A stretch of 64,000 nucleotides of DNA from Catellatospora sp. TT07R-123 (GTDB lineage: Bacteria; Actinomycetota; Actinomycetes; Mycobacteriales; Micromonosporaceae), in the NCBI RefSeq assembly GCF_018327705.1, contig NZ_BNEM01000001.1:1860001-1924000 (forward strand). The letters are read 5' to 3'. Under the pieces are notes generated by a model that saw only the letters and a program-made list of their open reading frames with translations, ran no database searches and was not told the origin of the DNA. Within the stretch, counting starts at the first letter, position 1; each line of letters starts with the position of its first letter. This document shows, piece by piece, positions 1 through 8,802 of this stretch. The translations under genes were made by a program, and so were the position numbers.

Positions 1-452
1 GGCCGGGGCTGGATCGCGTTCCACTGCCGCTCCTGCTCGGCCGGCACCCGGACGAACCCCGCCCCGAGGTAGCAGGCCAGCGCCGCGTCGTTGCCCGGCA
101 CCAGGCGCAGGAACACCGTCTCGTGCACCGCGACGGCCAGCTCGGCCAGCCGGGTCACCAGCACCCGGCCCAGGCCCCGGTGGCGCCGCCGCGGGTCGAT
201 CAGCAGGCGGGCCAGCTCGACCTCGCCCTCCTCGTCGTCGAGCCACAGCTCGCCGTAGCCGACCGGCTCGGCCCCGTCCAGCAGCAGGTAGGCGCGCACG
301 TCCGGCTCGGCGGACCAGCCCGCGATCACCTCGGCGGGCACGGGCGCCGCGTCGCGCGAGCACCAGGCCGACACCTCGGCGGGGGTCGTCGCCCAGCGGC
401 TCACCAGCGCGGCCGCCTCGTCCCGGAACGGCACCACCGTCAGCTCCGCCAT
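1..452 (-). CDS. GNAT family N-acetyltransferase (3' end off the window)
   Basis: The ATG at 452 reads leftward and runs off the left edge, leaving about 150 residues and no stop. The middle of the protein has a GNAT acetyl-CoA binding signature: a beta strand ending in a leucine-rich segment, then RRRHRGLGRVL at about residues 87-97, matching the family's Q/R-x-x-G-x-G/A loop. It is followed by the usual NDAALACYLGAGF segment before the last strand. These enzymes move an acetyl group from acetyl-CoA to an amine. Nothing here shows the substrate. It diverges from the CapA-like gene, with about 100 bp between them. Confidence 0.75.
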   Translation of the reverse strand, partial: MAELTVVPFRDEAAALVSRWATTPAEVSAWCSRDAAPVPAEVIAGWSAEPDVRAYLLLDGAEPVGYGELWLDDEEGEVELARLLIDPRRRHRGLGRVLVTRLAELAVAVHETVFLRLVPGNDAALACYLGAGFVRVPAEQERQWNAIQPR

Positions 453-557
453 ACCCCCGCCTCCTCCGCCGGCCGCACCGACGCGGCGCCGCACGCTAAC
501 ACCTCGCCGCAGCCAACGCCGGTGGGCCCGCACGGACCCTGGGCGGACAATGGGAGG

Positions 558-1523
558 GTGCGGGTGGTGCTCGCCGGGGACACCATGCTCGGGCGGGGCG
601 TCGGCGACCGGCTGGCCGCCGGGGCGGCGTTCGAGGAGCTGTTCTCCCCTGCCGTACGCCGGATCTGCGCCGCGGCCGACGCGTGCGTGCTCAACCTGGA
701 GTGCTGCGTCAGCGACCGGGGGCAGCGCTGGGCCGCGCCCGGCAAGCCGTTCTTCTTCCGCGCCCCGCCCCGCGCGGCCGCCCTGCTGTCGTGGCTGGGG
801 GTCGGGTGCGTGACGCTGGCCAACAACCACGCCCTCGACTACGGCTCGGTGGCGCTGCTGGACACCCTCGCGCACCTGCGTGACGCCGGGATCGCGGCCG
901 TCGGGGCGGGCCCCGACACCGACGCGGCGCGCGCCTGGCGGGTGCTCTACGCGGGCGGCCTGCGGCTGGGCGTGCTCGGCTGCACCGACCACCCGGCCGA
1001 CTTCGCCGCCGGCCCCACCGCGCCCGGGGTCGCCTACGCCGAGCTGCACCAGGGCGTGCCGGACTGGCTGGCCGGGCAGATCGCCGCGATGGCCGCCGAC
1101 TGCGACCTGGCCCTGGTGCTGCCGCACTGGGGCCCGAACATGACCACCCGCCCCGTGCCGTACGTGCGGACCGCGGCCCCGCGCCTGCTCGCCGCGGGCG
1201 CGGCGCTGGTCGCCGGGCACTCCGCGCACGTCTGCCACGGCGCGGCCGGCCCGGTCCTGTACGACATGGGCGACCTCATCGACGACTACGCCGTCGACCC
1301 GGACCTGCGCAACGACCTGGGGCTGCTGTTCGAGGTGACCGCCGACGCGCACGGGCCGGTGCACGCCGACGCCGTGCCGCTCGCGCTGGACTTCTGCCAC
1401 ACCCGGCTCGCCCGCGACCGGGAGGCGGCCTGGATCGGCCGCCGGTTCGCCGCCGCCTGCGCCGAGCTCGGCGGCACGGCCGCACCGGTCGCGGACGGCC
1501 GCTGGCGGGTGCCGCTGCGCTGA
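558..1523 (+). CDS. CapA-like metallophosphatase-fold protein
   Basis: About 321 residues. It opens with VVLAGDTMLGRGV and continues with a LNLECCVS segment, a TLANNHALDYG block and a VLPHWGPN / GHSAHVCHG pair. These are the conserved metal-binding blocks of CapA/PgsA-type proteins (GDxM, NLE, NNHxxDxG, HWG, GHxPH). Family members take part in poly-gamma-glutamate or capsule synthesis, but cytosolic homologues like this one, with no signal peptide or membrane anchor, are mostly uncharacterised. The GTG at 558 gives the normal family N-terminus. An in-frame GTG at 522 is the alternative. The reading frame stays open upstream to 123, but that part is antisense to the GNAT gene and is not protein-like. 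No capsule or gamma-glutamate genes are adjacent. Confidence 0.75.
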   Translation: MRVVLAGDTMLGRGVGDRLAAGAAFEELFSPAVRRICAAADACVLNLECCVSDRGQRWAAPGKPFFFRAPPRAAALLSWLGVGCVTLANNHALDYGSVALLDTLAHLRDAGIAAVGAGPDTDAARAWRVLYAGGLRLGVLGCTDHPADFAAGPTAPGVAYAELHQGVPDWLAGQIAAMAADCDLALVLPHWGPNMTTRPVPYVRTAAPRLLAAGAALVAGHSAHVCHGAAGPVLYDMGDLIDDYAVDPDLRNDLGLLFEVTADAHGPVHADAVPLALDFCHTRLARDREAAWIGRRFAAACAELGGTAAPVADGRWRVPLR

Positions 1524-1535
1524 GCCGCGGCTGAG

Positions 1536-1551
1536 CCGGGCCGCGGCCCGG
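1536..1551. terminator. possible bidirectional terminator
   Basis: A 16-bp perfect GC palindrome (ccgggccgcggcccgg) lies in the 40-bp gap between two convergent genes. It has no T tract, so only its position suggests termination. Confidence 0.3.
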
Positions 1552-1563
1552 AGCGGCCCCGGA

Positions 1564-2409
1564 TCAGGACGCGGCGTGCAGGTCCGTCCAGGCGCGACCG
1601 GGCTGCGCCGACCAGGCGCCGAGGATCTCGCAGGCCTGCTGCGCCGGGGCGGCGACCAGGCACTGCTGCCGCCCGGTCAGCTCCTCCCGCCGCTGCGTCA
1701 GCGTGCCCTCGCTACAGCACTTGCACAGGATCTCGCCGTTGGCCACCGGCTCGAACCCGTAGCCGCGAGCGTCGAGCGCCTGGCCGAGGGCGTGCAGGTC
1801 GGCCGGGGTCGCGACGGTGACGGTCACCGCGAGGGTCGGCAGGGCGGACGGTTCGAACAGGACCAGCTCGTCGAAGACCCGGTAGGTCCGGTCGCCCACG
1901 ACGCGGTCGCCCTTGGGCTCGCCGTCGTGCACCACGATCTCGCCGTAGCGGCGCGACGGGTCGAACGGGACGTTGACCACCCGGGCCCGGGTCGGGCACA
2001 GCCGCTCCACCCAGACCACCTCGTGGCCGTCCTCGGTCCTGAGCCGCACGCAGGCCTTGCCGAAGCCGCCCTCGATCGGGCCGTCGCCGGGCGGCAGCGC
2101 GATGCCGAAGCCCGCCCAGGCGTCGCGGGCGGTGGCCCAGTCCCGCAGGATCGTCGCGGCGATGCCCAGGTTCCAGAACGCCGGGTCCTGCTTCCCGCGC
2201 GCGGCGCTGGCCGCCGCCGGGATGCCCAGCCGGTACGCCTGCGGCCAGTCCCGCCGGAACTTGTGTGCCAGGGCGGCGTCGTACCACCAGTCGCCGATGC
2301 GCGGATCGCCGGGCGCCAGCGTCGCGAGCTGCTCGTACAGCTCGGCCGAGCGTGCCCAGTCCTCGGCTCGCCAGGCTGCGCGCGCCTGCTCCACCAGGTC
2401 TTCCAACAC
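1564..2409 (-). CDS. TPR-like hypothetical protein
   Basis: 281 residues with no signal peptide. Residues about 1-110 are helical and read as tetratricopeptide-like repeats (AWRAEDWARSAELYEQLA, then a DAALAHKFRRDWPQAYRLG repeat). The C-terminal 170 residues form a different, beta-rich domain with a WVERLCPTRARVVNV segment and a KCC motif. TPR repeats mediate protein contacts. The C-terminal half is not recognised. Similar two-part proteins occur widely in actinobacteria as orphans. It is convergent with the CapA-like gene and shows no operon partner. Confidence 0.65.
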   Translation of the reverse strand: MLEDLVEQARAAWRAEDWARSAELYEQLATLAPGDPRIGDWWYDAALAHKFRRDWPQAYRLGIPAAASAARGKQDPAFWNLGIAATILRDWATARDAWAGFGIALPPGDGPIEGGFGKACVRLRTEDGHEVVWVERLCPTRARVVNVPFDPSRRYGEIVVHDGEPKGDRVVGDRTYRVFDELVLFEPSALPTLAVTVTVATPADLHALGQALDARGYGFEPVANGEILCKCCSEGTLTQRREELTGRQQCLVAAPAQQACEILGAWSAQPGRAWTDLHAAS

Positions 2410-2558
2410 CGGGACCTCCCGCCGTGTCCGCCGCGGGCGCGACGGTGACCGCCGAGCCTACCGACCTTCGGCGCCAGGCCTGCCCAGCCTCCCCCGGATC
2501 GGAGCGCCGCGCACGCCGGGGCGGCCCGGGGCTGATCCCCTAACCGCCCCGGCGTATG

Positions 2559-3593
2559 TCAGCGGGCCTGCCAGTCGTGCTGGTAGCCCTGGTACAGGTA
2601 GCGGCGGGTCGCGCCGTTGCGCAGGGTCACCCAGGCCACGCCGCTGCGCCCGGCGGTGACCAGGACGCTGCCGTCACCGGCCGGCGACGGGACCGCCGCG
2701 TACTCCCAGTCGGCGCCGATCTGCGTCTGCGGGTGGATCGACGTCGGCGGGGCGGAGATCGTCTGGAGCGGGCCGGGCACCGCCGCCGGGTCGTAGCGGT
2801 ACTGCGTCTGCTGGGTCCACAGCACCAGGGACGAGTCGGCGGTGAACGAGGGCTCGGTGGCGAAGCCGTTCTGGTCGGCACCGCCGCCGCCGAACGCGGC
2901 GGCCCACGTCTCCGTGCCGGTCGCCACCTCCAGGATGGACAGGCAGTCGTCGAAGATGGCCCAGCACTCGCCGTTGGGGTAGGCGATCCACCGGCCGTCG
3001 GGCGACCAGGCGACCGTCAGCGAGTACTGCAGCGGGTTCCAGGTGCCGACCGGGACGGCGTTCGCGGCCGCCGCGGGCTTCTTCGGCAGGCTGTCGGCCA
3101 GCCGCTGCGCCGCCGCGCTGAAACGGGTGTCGACGACGCGGTCGGCGGCCCGGCCGGAGCGGGCCAGGGTGGTCCCGACGCTGACGATGTGGATGGTCGG
3201 GGCGTAGTTGTACCAGCTGCCCTCGGCGTACGCGAGCTGCGAGCCGTCGGGCGACCAGGCGCCCGCCCCGGCGTGCCCGCCGGTCGCGGAGAGCTGGCTG
3301 CTGATGGTGAACAGGTGGCTGGCCGAGTCGACCCGCCCCAGGAACAGGTCGCCGCCCTTGAGCACGGCCAGGCCGTCACCCGGGCCGGGCCGCCAGCGCG
3401 GCCGCTCGTACCCGCCGCCGGTGGTGGCCTGCCAGACGGCGCCGGACGTCTCGGCGATGAACAGGTTCCCGCCCCGGATGAACGCGACCTTGCCGGGCAC
3501 CCCGGGGCTCACCGCCTGGGCGGGCGCGACCGGGACCAGCACCGCCGCCGCGGCCAGGCACACGCCCGCCGCGATCCTCCGTATTACCCCCAT
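2559..3593 (-). CDS. secreted TolB/WD40-like beta-propeller protein
   Basis: 344 residues. The N-terminus is a classical Sec signal (MGVIRRIAAGVCLAAAAVLV, then APAQA as the cleavage site near residue 27). The rest carries repeated blades of the TolB/PD40 type, for example AWSPDGSQLAYAEG and AWSPDGRWIAYPNG, so a six- or seven-bladed propeller outside the membrane is likely. Such proteins bind proteins or glycans, and no enzymatic residues are evident. A strong ribosome binding site (aggagggtga) precedes the ATG and fixes the start. It stands alone between two gaps. Confidence 0.75.
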   Translation of the reverse strand: MGVIRRIAAGVCLAAAAVLVPVAPAQAVSPGVPGKVAFIRGGNLFIAETSGAVWQATTGGGYERPRWRPGPGDGLAVLKGGDLFLGRVDSASHLFTISSQLSATGGHAGAGAWSPDGSQLAYAEGSWYNYAPTIHIVSVGTTLARSGRAADRVVDTRFSAAAQRLADSLPKKPAAAANAVPVGTWNPLQYSLTVAWSPDGRWIAYPNGECWAIFDDCLSILEVATGTETWAAAFGGGGADQNGFATEPSFTADSSLVLWTQQTQYRYDPAAVPGPLQTISAPPTSIHPQTQIGADWEYAAVPSPAGDGSVLVTAGRSGVAWVTLRNGATRRYLYQGYQHDWQAR

Positions 3594-3776
3594 GATTCAC
3601 CCTCCTGATAGGAGTTGCGTTCAGGTGAGCGTATGCGGGAGCTGGGCATATCGCTGTCCCTGAACCGACATCGAGGCCCGGTTCCGGTGCGCGGACGGTC
3701 CGCACGCTGAAAGGCGGCCCGGGGCGACCCCGCACGGCAGGATCGACGCAGAGCGGGTGATCGGGAGGAGCGCGCG

Positions 3777-4829
3777 ATGCTGGTGCTGGTGACGGGTGGT
3801 ACGGGTTTCCTCGGCGCGCACACCGTCGCCGCGCTGGTCCGCGACGGCCACCGGGTGCGGCTGCTCGCCCGCGCGCACGCCGGGGTCGAGAAGGCGCTGA
3901 ACCCGCTGGGCGTGTCCGCGCGCGGGGTCGAGGTGATGATCGGCGACGTGACCGACCGGGCCGCGGTCAACCGGGCCGTGCGCGGCACCGACGCGGTCGT
4001 CCACGCGGCCGCCGTGTTCTCGTTCGACACCCGGCAGCACGCGGCCATGCGGCACACCAACGTCACCGGCACCGAGCTGGTGCTGGGCGCGGCCCGGCAG
4101 TTCGACGTCGGCCGCACCGTGTACGTGTCGACGTTCGGCGCGCTGATCCCGACCCCCGGCGGCGTGGTGACCACGCAGACGGCTCCGGGCACCTCGCGAG
4201 AGCCGTACCTGGCCACCAAGGCGGCGGCCGAGGCGGTCGCGCGCGAGCACCAGGCCCAGGGCGCCCCGGTGATGATCACCTACCCGCCCGCGCTGCTCGG
4301 CCCGCACGACCCGAAGCTCGGCGACCAGAACGCCCGGCTGCGCAACATGCTGCGCGGGCTGATGCCGATGTGGCCCTCCGGCGGCTTCCCGGTCGGCGAC
4401 GTACGCGACACCGCCGCGCTGAACGCCGCGCTGCTCACGGCCCCGGCCGACGGGCCGGACCGCTGGTTCGGGCCGGGCCGCCACGCCAGCACCCGCGTGT
4501 TCGTGCAGTCGACCCGGCTGGTGACCGGCCGCCGCCTGCCGACACTGTTCCTGCCCGCCCGCGCGATGATGCCGATGGCCTACCTGGCCGGGCTGGCGCA
4601 GCGGGTCTGGCCCTGGCACATCCCCGCCGAGTACGGCGCCTGCCTCGTCTGCGCGTGCGACGCCCGCCCCGCCGACGAGCGGCCGCCGCTGGGTGTCAAC
4701 CCGCGCCCGTTCACGCAGACCCTGGCCGACACGGTGCAGTGGATGCACGCCCACGGCCTGGTCAGCGCCCGCCAGGCGGGCCGCGCCGCAGGCCCCTCGA
4801 TCGCAGCGGCCGAACCCGAGCACGTCTGA
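3777..4829 (+). CDS. NAD(P)-dependent extended SDR epimerase/reductase
   Basis: 350 residues, the length of extended short-chain dehydrogenases. The N-terminal Rossmann motif TGGTGFLG (about residues 7-14) binds the dinucleotide. A YLATKAAAE segment near residue 143 supplies the YxxxK catalytic pair. The profile is closest to NAD-dependent epimerase/dehydratase or dihydroflavonol-4-reductase-like proteins, which act on sugars, sterols or alcohols. The substrate cannot be told from sequence. A good ribosome binding site (gggaggag) lies 7 nt before the ATG. The stop is only 27 bp from the end of the convergent ABC exporter operon. Confidence 0.75.
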   Translation: MLVLVTGGTGFLGAHTVAALVRDGHRVRLLARAHAGVEKALNPLGVSARGVEVMIGDVTDRAAVNRAVRGTDAVVHAAAVFSFDTRQHAAMRHTNVTGTELVLGAARQFDVGRTVYVSTFGALIPTPGGVVTTQTAPGTSREPYLATKAAAEAVAREHQAQGAPVMITYPPALLGPHDPKLGDQNARLRNMLRGLMPMWPSGGFPVGDVRDTAALNAALLTAPADGPDRWFGPGRHASTRVFVQSTRLVTGRRLPTLFLPARAMMPMAYLAGLAQRVWPWHIPAEYGACLVCACDARPADERPPLGVNPRPFTQTLADTVQWMHAHGLVSARQAGRAAGPSIAAAEPEHV

Positions 4830-4856
4830 CCGGCGGCGGGGTCGCGCCCGTCGCCG

Positions 4857-6785
4857 TCACTGGTGGCGCGACCAGGTGGCGTACATCTCGGCGTAGCGGC
4901 CCTGCGCCGCCAGCAGCTCGGTGTGCGAACCCACTTCGACCACACCGCTGCTGTCGAGCACGACGATCCGGTCGGCCCGCATCGCGGTGGACAGCCGGTG
5001 CGCGATCAGCAGCGCCGTACGCCCCTCCAGCAGCCGGTCCAGCGCCTGCTCCACCCGCAGTTCGGACTGCAGGTCCAGGTTGGAGGTGGCCTCGTCGAGC
5101 ACCACCACCCGGGGCTGGGCCAGGAACGCCCGCGCCAGGGCGAGCAGCTGCCGCTGCCCGGACGAGACCGACTGGCCGCGCTCGTGCAGCGGCGCGTCCA
5201 GCCCGGCCTCGGTCCGCTCGACCAGTTCGCGCAGACCGACCGCGTCGACCGCGGCCCAGATCTCGGCGTCGGTGGCCTCGGGCCGGGCGAACGCCACGTT
5301 GTCCCGGATCGACCCGGCGAACATGAACGGCTCCTGCGGCACCACCCCGATCTGGCGGCGCAGCGAGAGCAGGCTGACCTCACGCAGGTCGTGTCCGTCG
5401 ATGAGCACCCGCCCGGCGTCCGGGTCGTGCAGCCGCGTCACGAGCTTGGCCAGCGTCGACTTGCCCGCCCCGGTCGGGCCGACGCAGGCGATGGTCTCCC
5501 CCGGCGCGATGCGCAGGTCGACGCCGCGCAGCACCGGCCGGGCCGGGTCGTAGCCGAAGGTGACCCCCTCGAACACGATGCCGCCGCCGACCGGCGGCAG
5601 GGTGCGCGGCTGCGCCCGCTCCGGCACCGACGGCTCCTGCGCCAGCAGCGCGCGCAGCTTCAGCACCGCGGCCCGGCCCTGCTGGTAGTTGGTGTACAGC
5701 TGCACCAGCTGCTGCACCGGCGCGAAGAACGCGTTGAGGTACAGCACGAACGCGGTCAGCTCGCCGATGCTCAGCTCGCCGCGCAGCACCATCCGGCCGC
5801 CGATCAGCAGCAGCAGCGCCATGCCGACCAGCCCGATGACCGAGGTGCCCGGCCCGTAGATCGCGTTGATGTGGCCGGTGAAGTCGTTGGCGTCGCGGTA
5901 GCGGCCCACCACCGTGCGGTGCGCGCGGGTGTTGCGGTCCTGCCGGTGGTGCGCGGTCACCACCCGTACGCCGTGGAGGTTCTCGGCCAGGTCGGTGAAC
6001 ATCGCGGCGATGGTGTCGCGCTGGCGGGCGTAGCCGACGTCGGAGGCGCGCCGGAACCACAGCGACGCCGCGACCAGCGCGGGCACCACCAGCAGCAGCG
6101 TGATCGCGGCCAGCTCGGCGTGGTACGCGAACAGCACCGCGGTCACCACGACCATGGTCAGCGCCTGCACCGCGAACTGGGCCAGGCCCTCCTGGAACAG
6201 CTGCTGGAGCGACTCCACGTCGGAGGTCATCCGGGTCAGGATGACCCCGGCCTTCTCCTCGGTGTAGTAGTCCATGGACAGCCGCTGCAGGTGCGCGAAG
6301 ACGCGTACCCGCAGCTCGCGGGTTGCCTCGGCGGCCAGGCGGCCGGTCTGGCGCATCCGCGCGCCCGACACCCACCAGCCGGCGACCACCGCCGCGACGA
6401 ACGCGCCCGAGGCCCAGAGCAGCACCGGCAGGTTCCGGGCGGCGATGCCGTGGTCGATGCCGACCTGCACCAGCAGCGGCCCGGCCTGTAGCAGCACCGT
6501 CTCGCCCAGCACGGCCAGGCAGGCCAGCACCAGCAGGCCGCGGTGGCGGGTGAGCAGCGACAGCATGGTCAGCGGCACGCCGCCGCCGCGGTGGGCGAAC
6601 CGGTCGGCGGGCACCGGGTGCTCCGGCTCTCCCGCCTCCAGCTTCCGTACGCCCGCGAGCAGCTCCGACGGGATGCCGCCGAACGGCAGTCCTTGCGCGC
6701 CCTTGCCACCGCCGGCCAGCCCGCCGAGCCCGCCCATCGGCCCGCCGCCGCCCGCCCCGGGGCCCCCGAACCCGCCGCCGAACAT
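4857..6785 (-). CDS. heterodimeric ABC exporter, subunit with canonical Walker B
   Basis: 642 residues: a Gly-rich N-terminal tail of about 45 residues, a six-helix exporter membrane domain, then an ATPase domain. Walker A (VGPTGAGKST) begins at about residue 435, and Walker B ends in VLDE with catalytic Glu565. The signature is VSSGQ (540-544) rather than LSGGQ. It starts 2 nt after the stop of the partner gene, so the two are translationally coupled. In heterodimeric exporters one subunit has a defective signature that faces the defective Walker B of the other, and this pair fits that exactly. The substrate is unknown; lipids, peptides or drugs are usual. The glycine-rich leader is unusual. 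Confidence 0.85.
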   Translation of the reverse strand: MFGGGFGGPGAGGGGPMGGLGGLAGGGKGAQGLPFGGIPSELLAGVRKLEAGEPEHPVPADRFAHRGGGVPLTMLSLLTRHRGLLVLACLAVLGETVLLQAGPLLVQVGIDHGIAARNLPVLLWASGAFVAAVVAGWWVSGARMRQTGRLAAEATRELRVRVFAHLQRLSMDYYTEEKAGVILTRMTSDVESLQQLFQEGLAQFAVQALTMVVVTAVLFAYHAELAAITLLLVVPALVAASLWFRRASDVGYARQRDTIAAMFTDLAENLHGVRVVTAHHRQDRNTRAHRTVVGRYRDANDFTGHINAIYGPGTSVIGLVGMALLLLIGGRMVLRGELSIGELTAFVLYLNAFFAPVQQLVQLYTNYQQGRAAVLKLRALLAQEPSVPERAQPRTLPPVGGGIVFEGVTFGYDPARPVLRGVDLRIAPGETIACVGPTGAGKSTLAKLVTRLHDPDAGRVLIDGHDLREVSLLSLRRQIGVVPQEPFMFAGSIRDNVAFARPEATDAEIWAAVDAVGLRELVERTEAGLDAPLHERGQSVSSGQRQLLALARAFLAQPRVVVLDEATSNLDLQSELRVEQALDRLLEGRTALLIAHRLSTAMRADRIVVLDSSGVVEVGSHTELLAAQGRYAEMYATWSRHQ

Positions 6786-6787
6786 GC

Positions 6788-8581
6788 TCACGCCGCCACC
6801 TCCGTGTCCAGTTCGTCCGAGCGCAGGCTGGCCAGGACCTCGGTGTAGCGGGGTTCGGCGGTCAGCAGCTCGGCATGGGTGCCCTGGGCGATCACGCGGC
6901 CGTCCTCGACCAGCACCACGGTGTCGGCCAGGGCGATGGTGGACAGCCGGTGCGCCACGATGACGGTCGTCCGGCCGGCCAGCAGGTCGCGCAGGGACGC
7001 GTGGATACGCTGCTCGACGGTGACGTCGACGGCGCTGGTGGCGTCGTCGAGCACCAGCACGGGCGGGTTGACCAGCAGCGCGCGGGCGATCGCGATGCGC
7101 TGGCGCTGCCCGCCGGACAGGGTGTACCCGCGCTCGCCGACGACGGTGTCGTACCCGTCGGGCAGCGCGCGGACGAAGTCGTCGGCCCCGGCCGCGGTCG
7201 CGGCGGCGACCACGTCGGCCAGGTCGGCGTCGGGGCGGCCGTACGCGATGTTGTCGCGGATCGACACCGAGAACAGGAACGGCTCGTCGGGCACGATGCC
7301 GACCTGGCCGCGCAGCGTGTCCAGGGCGTAGTCGCGCACGTCGCGGCCGTCGAGGCGGACCGATCCGGTGCTCGTGTCGTAGTAGCGGGCCAGCAGGCGG
7401 CCCAGCGTCGACTTGCCCGATCCGGTCCGGCCGACCACCGCCACCGTCGCCCCGGCCGGGATCCGCAGGTCCAGTCCGCGCAGCGCGACGGTGCCGTTGG
7501 CGTAGGCGAACCCGACCCCGGCGAACTCGACCTCGCCGCGCACGCGCGCCCGCACCGGGTCCGGGTGCTCGGTGATCTCGGAGTGGGTGTCGAGCACCTC
7601 GTAGATGCGCTGGGCGGAGGCGGCCGCCCGCTGCCCCAGCATGATCATCATGCCGAGCATGCGGAACGGCGGCTGGAGCATCAGCACGTACGAGTTGAAG
7701 GCCACGATCGTGCCGATCGAGGTCTGCCCCTCGATCACCATCCAGCCGCCGCACAGCAGCACCAGGGCCAGGCCCAGCCGGGGCAGGCTCTCCAGGGTGG
7801 GCGCCCAGCGGCTGCGGATGTCGGCGTCGCGCCGGTATGCCCAGCGCACCCGGTCGGCCGCGGCCGCCAGCGTGGTGAGCTGCCGCTGCTCGGCCGCGAA
7901 CGCCTTGACGATGCGCACCCCGCTGACGTTCTCGTCGACCAGCGTCGCCACCCGGGCCAGCCGCGCCTGGATCAGCCACGACACCGGGAAGATCGCCTTG
8001 CGCATCCACACGCCCAGCACCGCGATCAGCGGCATCGTGGCCATGGCCACCACCGCCAGCGGCGCGTCGATCGACGCCATCAGCGCGAACGCGAACACCG
8101 CGATCAGGCACTGCACCAGGATCGACGGGCCGAAGGCGAGGTACATCTGCACCGCGCGGATGTCCGAACTGGACCGCGACATCAGCTCGCCGGTCTGCAC
8201 CCGGTCGTAGAAGCCGAACGGCATCCGGATCAGATGCGCGTAGATGATGTTGCGCAGGTCGTACTCGATCTCGTACGCGGTGCGCAGCAGGTAGCGGCGG
8301 GACAGATAGTTCACCAGCCCCGCCGCCAGGGCGAGGCCGACCAGCCACCACACGTAGCCGATCAGGCTCGCGGTGTGCGCGACGAGGGCCCGGTCGATGC
8401 CCAGGCGCACCACGTTGGGGATCTGCACCTGCACGATCAGGCCGACCAGGGACAGGCCGAGCGAGGTGAGCAGCAGCCAGCGGTGCGCCAGCACCACCGG
8501 CAGCGCGCGCCGCAGCCAGGACTTGCCCGGATCAGGGTCGATGGCGGCGCGCGGGGCGCGGTACTGCGGGGGTGCGGTCAT
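6788..8581 (-). CDS. heterodimeric ABC exporter, subunit with degenerate Walker B
   Basis: 597 residues from the ATG at 8581. Codons run open further upstream, but that sequence is not membrane-exporter-like. Six membrane helices are followed by an ATPase domain with Walker A VGRTGSGKST at about 383, the canonical signature LSGGQ at 488-492, and a Walker B reading VLVLDD. Asp513 therefore replaces the catalytic Glu. The H-loop His is present (about 544). Together with the downstream subunit this makes a type IV ABC exporter with one hydrolytic and one degenerate nucleotide site. It is the first gene of a two-gene operon and diverges from the sulfatase gene. Confidence 0.87.
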   Translation of the reverse strand: MTAPPQYRAPRAAIDPDPGKSWLRRALPVVLAHRWLLLTSLGLSLVGLIVQVQIPNVVRLGIDRALVAHTASLIGYVWWLVGLALAAGLVNYLSRRYLLRTAYEIEYDLRNIIYAHLIRMPFGFYDRVQTGELMSRSSSDIRAVQMYLAFGPSILVQCLIAVFAFALMASIDAPLAVVAMATMPLIAVLGVWMRKAIFPVSWLIQARLARVATLVDENVSGVRIVKAFAAEQRQLTTLAAAADRVRWAYRRDADIRSRWAPTLESLPRLGLALVLLCGGWMVIEGQTSIGTIVAFNSYVLMLQPPFRMLGMMIMLGQRAAASAQRIYEVLDTHSEITEHPDPVRARVRGEVEFAGVGFAYANGTVALRGLDLRIPAGATVAVVGRTGSGKSTLGRLLARYYDTSTGSVRLDGRDVRDYALDTLRGQVGIVPDEPFLFSVSIRDNIAYGRPDADLADVVAAATAAGADDFVRALPDGYDTVVGERGYTLSGGQRQRIAIARALLVNPPVLVLDDATSAVDVTVEQRIHASLRDLLAGRTTVIVAHRLSTIALADTVVLVEDGRVIAQGTHAELLTAEPRYTEVLASLRSDELDTEVAA

Positions 8582-8802
8582 CTCGGTTCCAGGCTCGGTG
8601 CGTGTAAGGGGCGGAAGGGGGGTGGTCCCGTAACCATGCCACGGTGGCGGCCCCGGGGCGACCCGTCCGGTCCAAGGTCGGCACTTTCCCGCCACGTGCT
8701 CTCCGCGCCGACCTCGGCAGACACATACCGTTAACAAAATGATCACGTCTGTGAACGGGCGTTTCCCCTGCCGGAGCACGGGTTTGCTGGCAGCGTGTCC
8801 GA

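Noticed and set aside
4857..8351. An apparent 1164-residue fused ABC protein
   Set aside because: Its first half is an out-of-frame reading of the other exporter gene; only the part from 6785 onward is a real protein.
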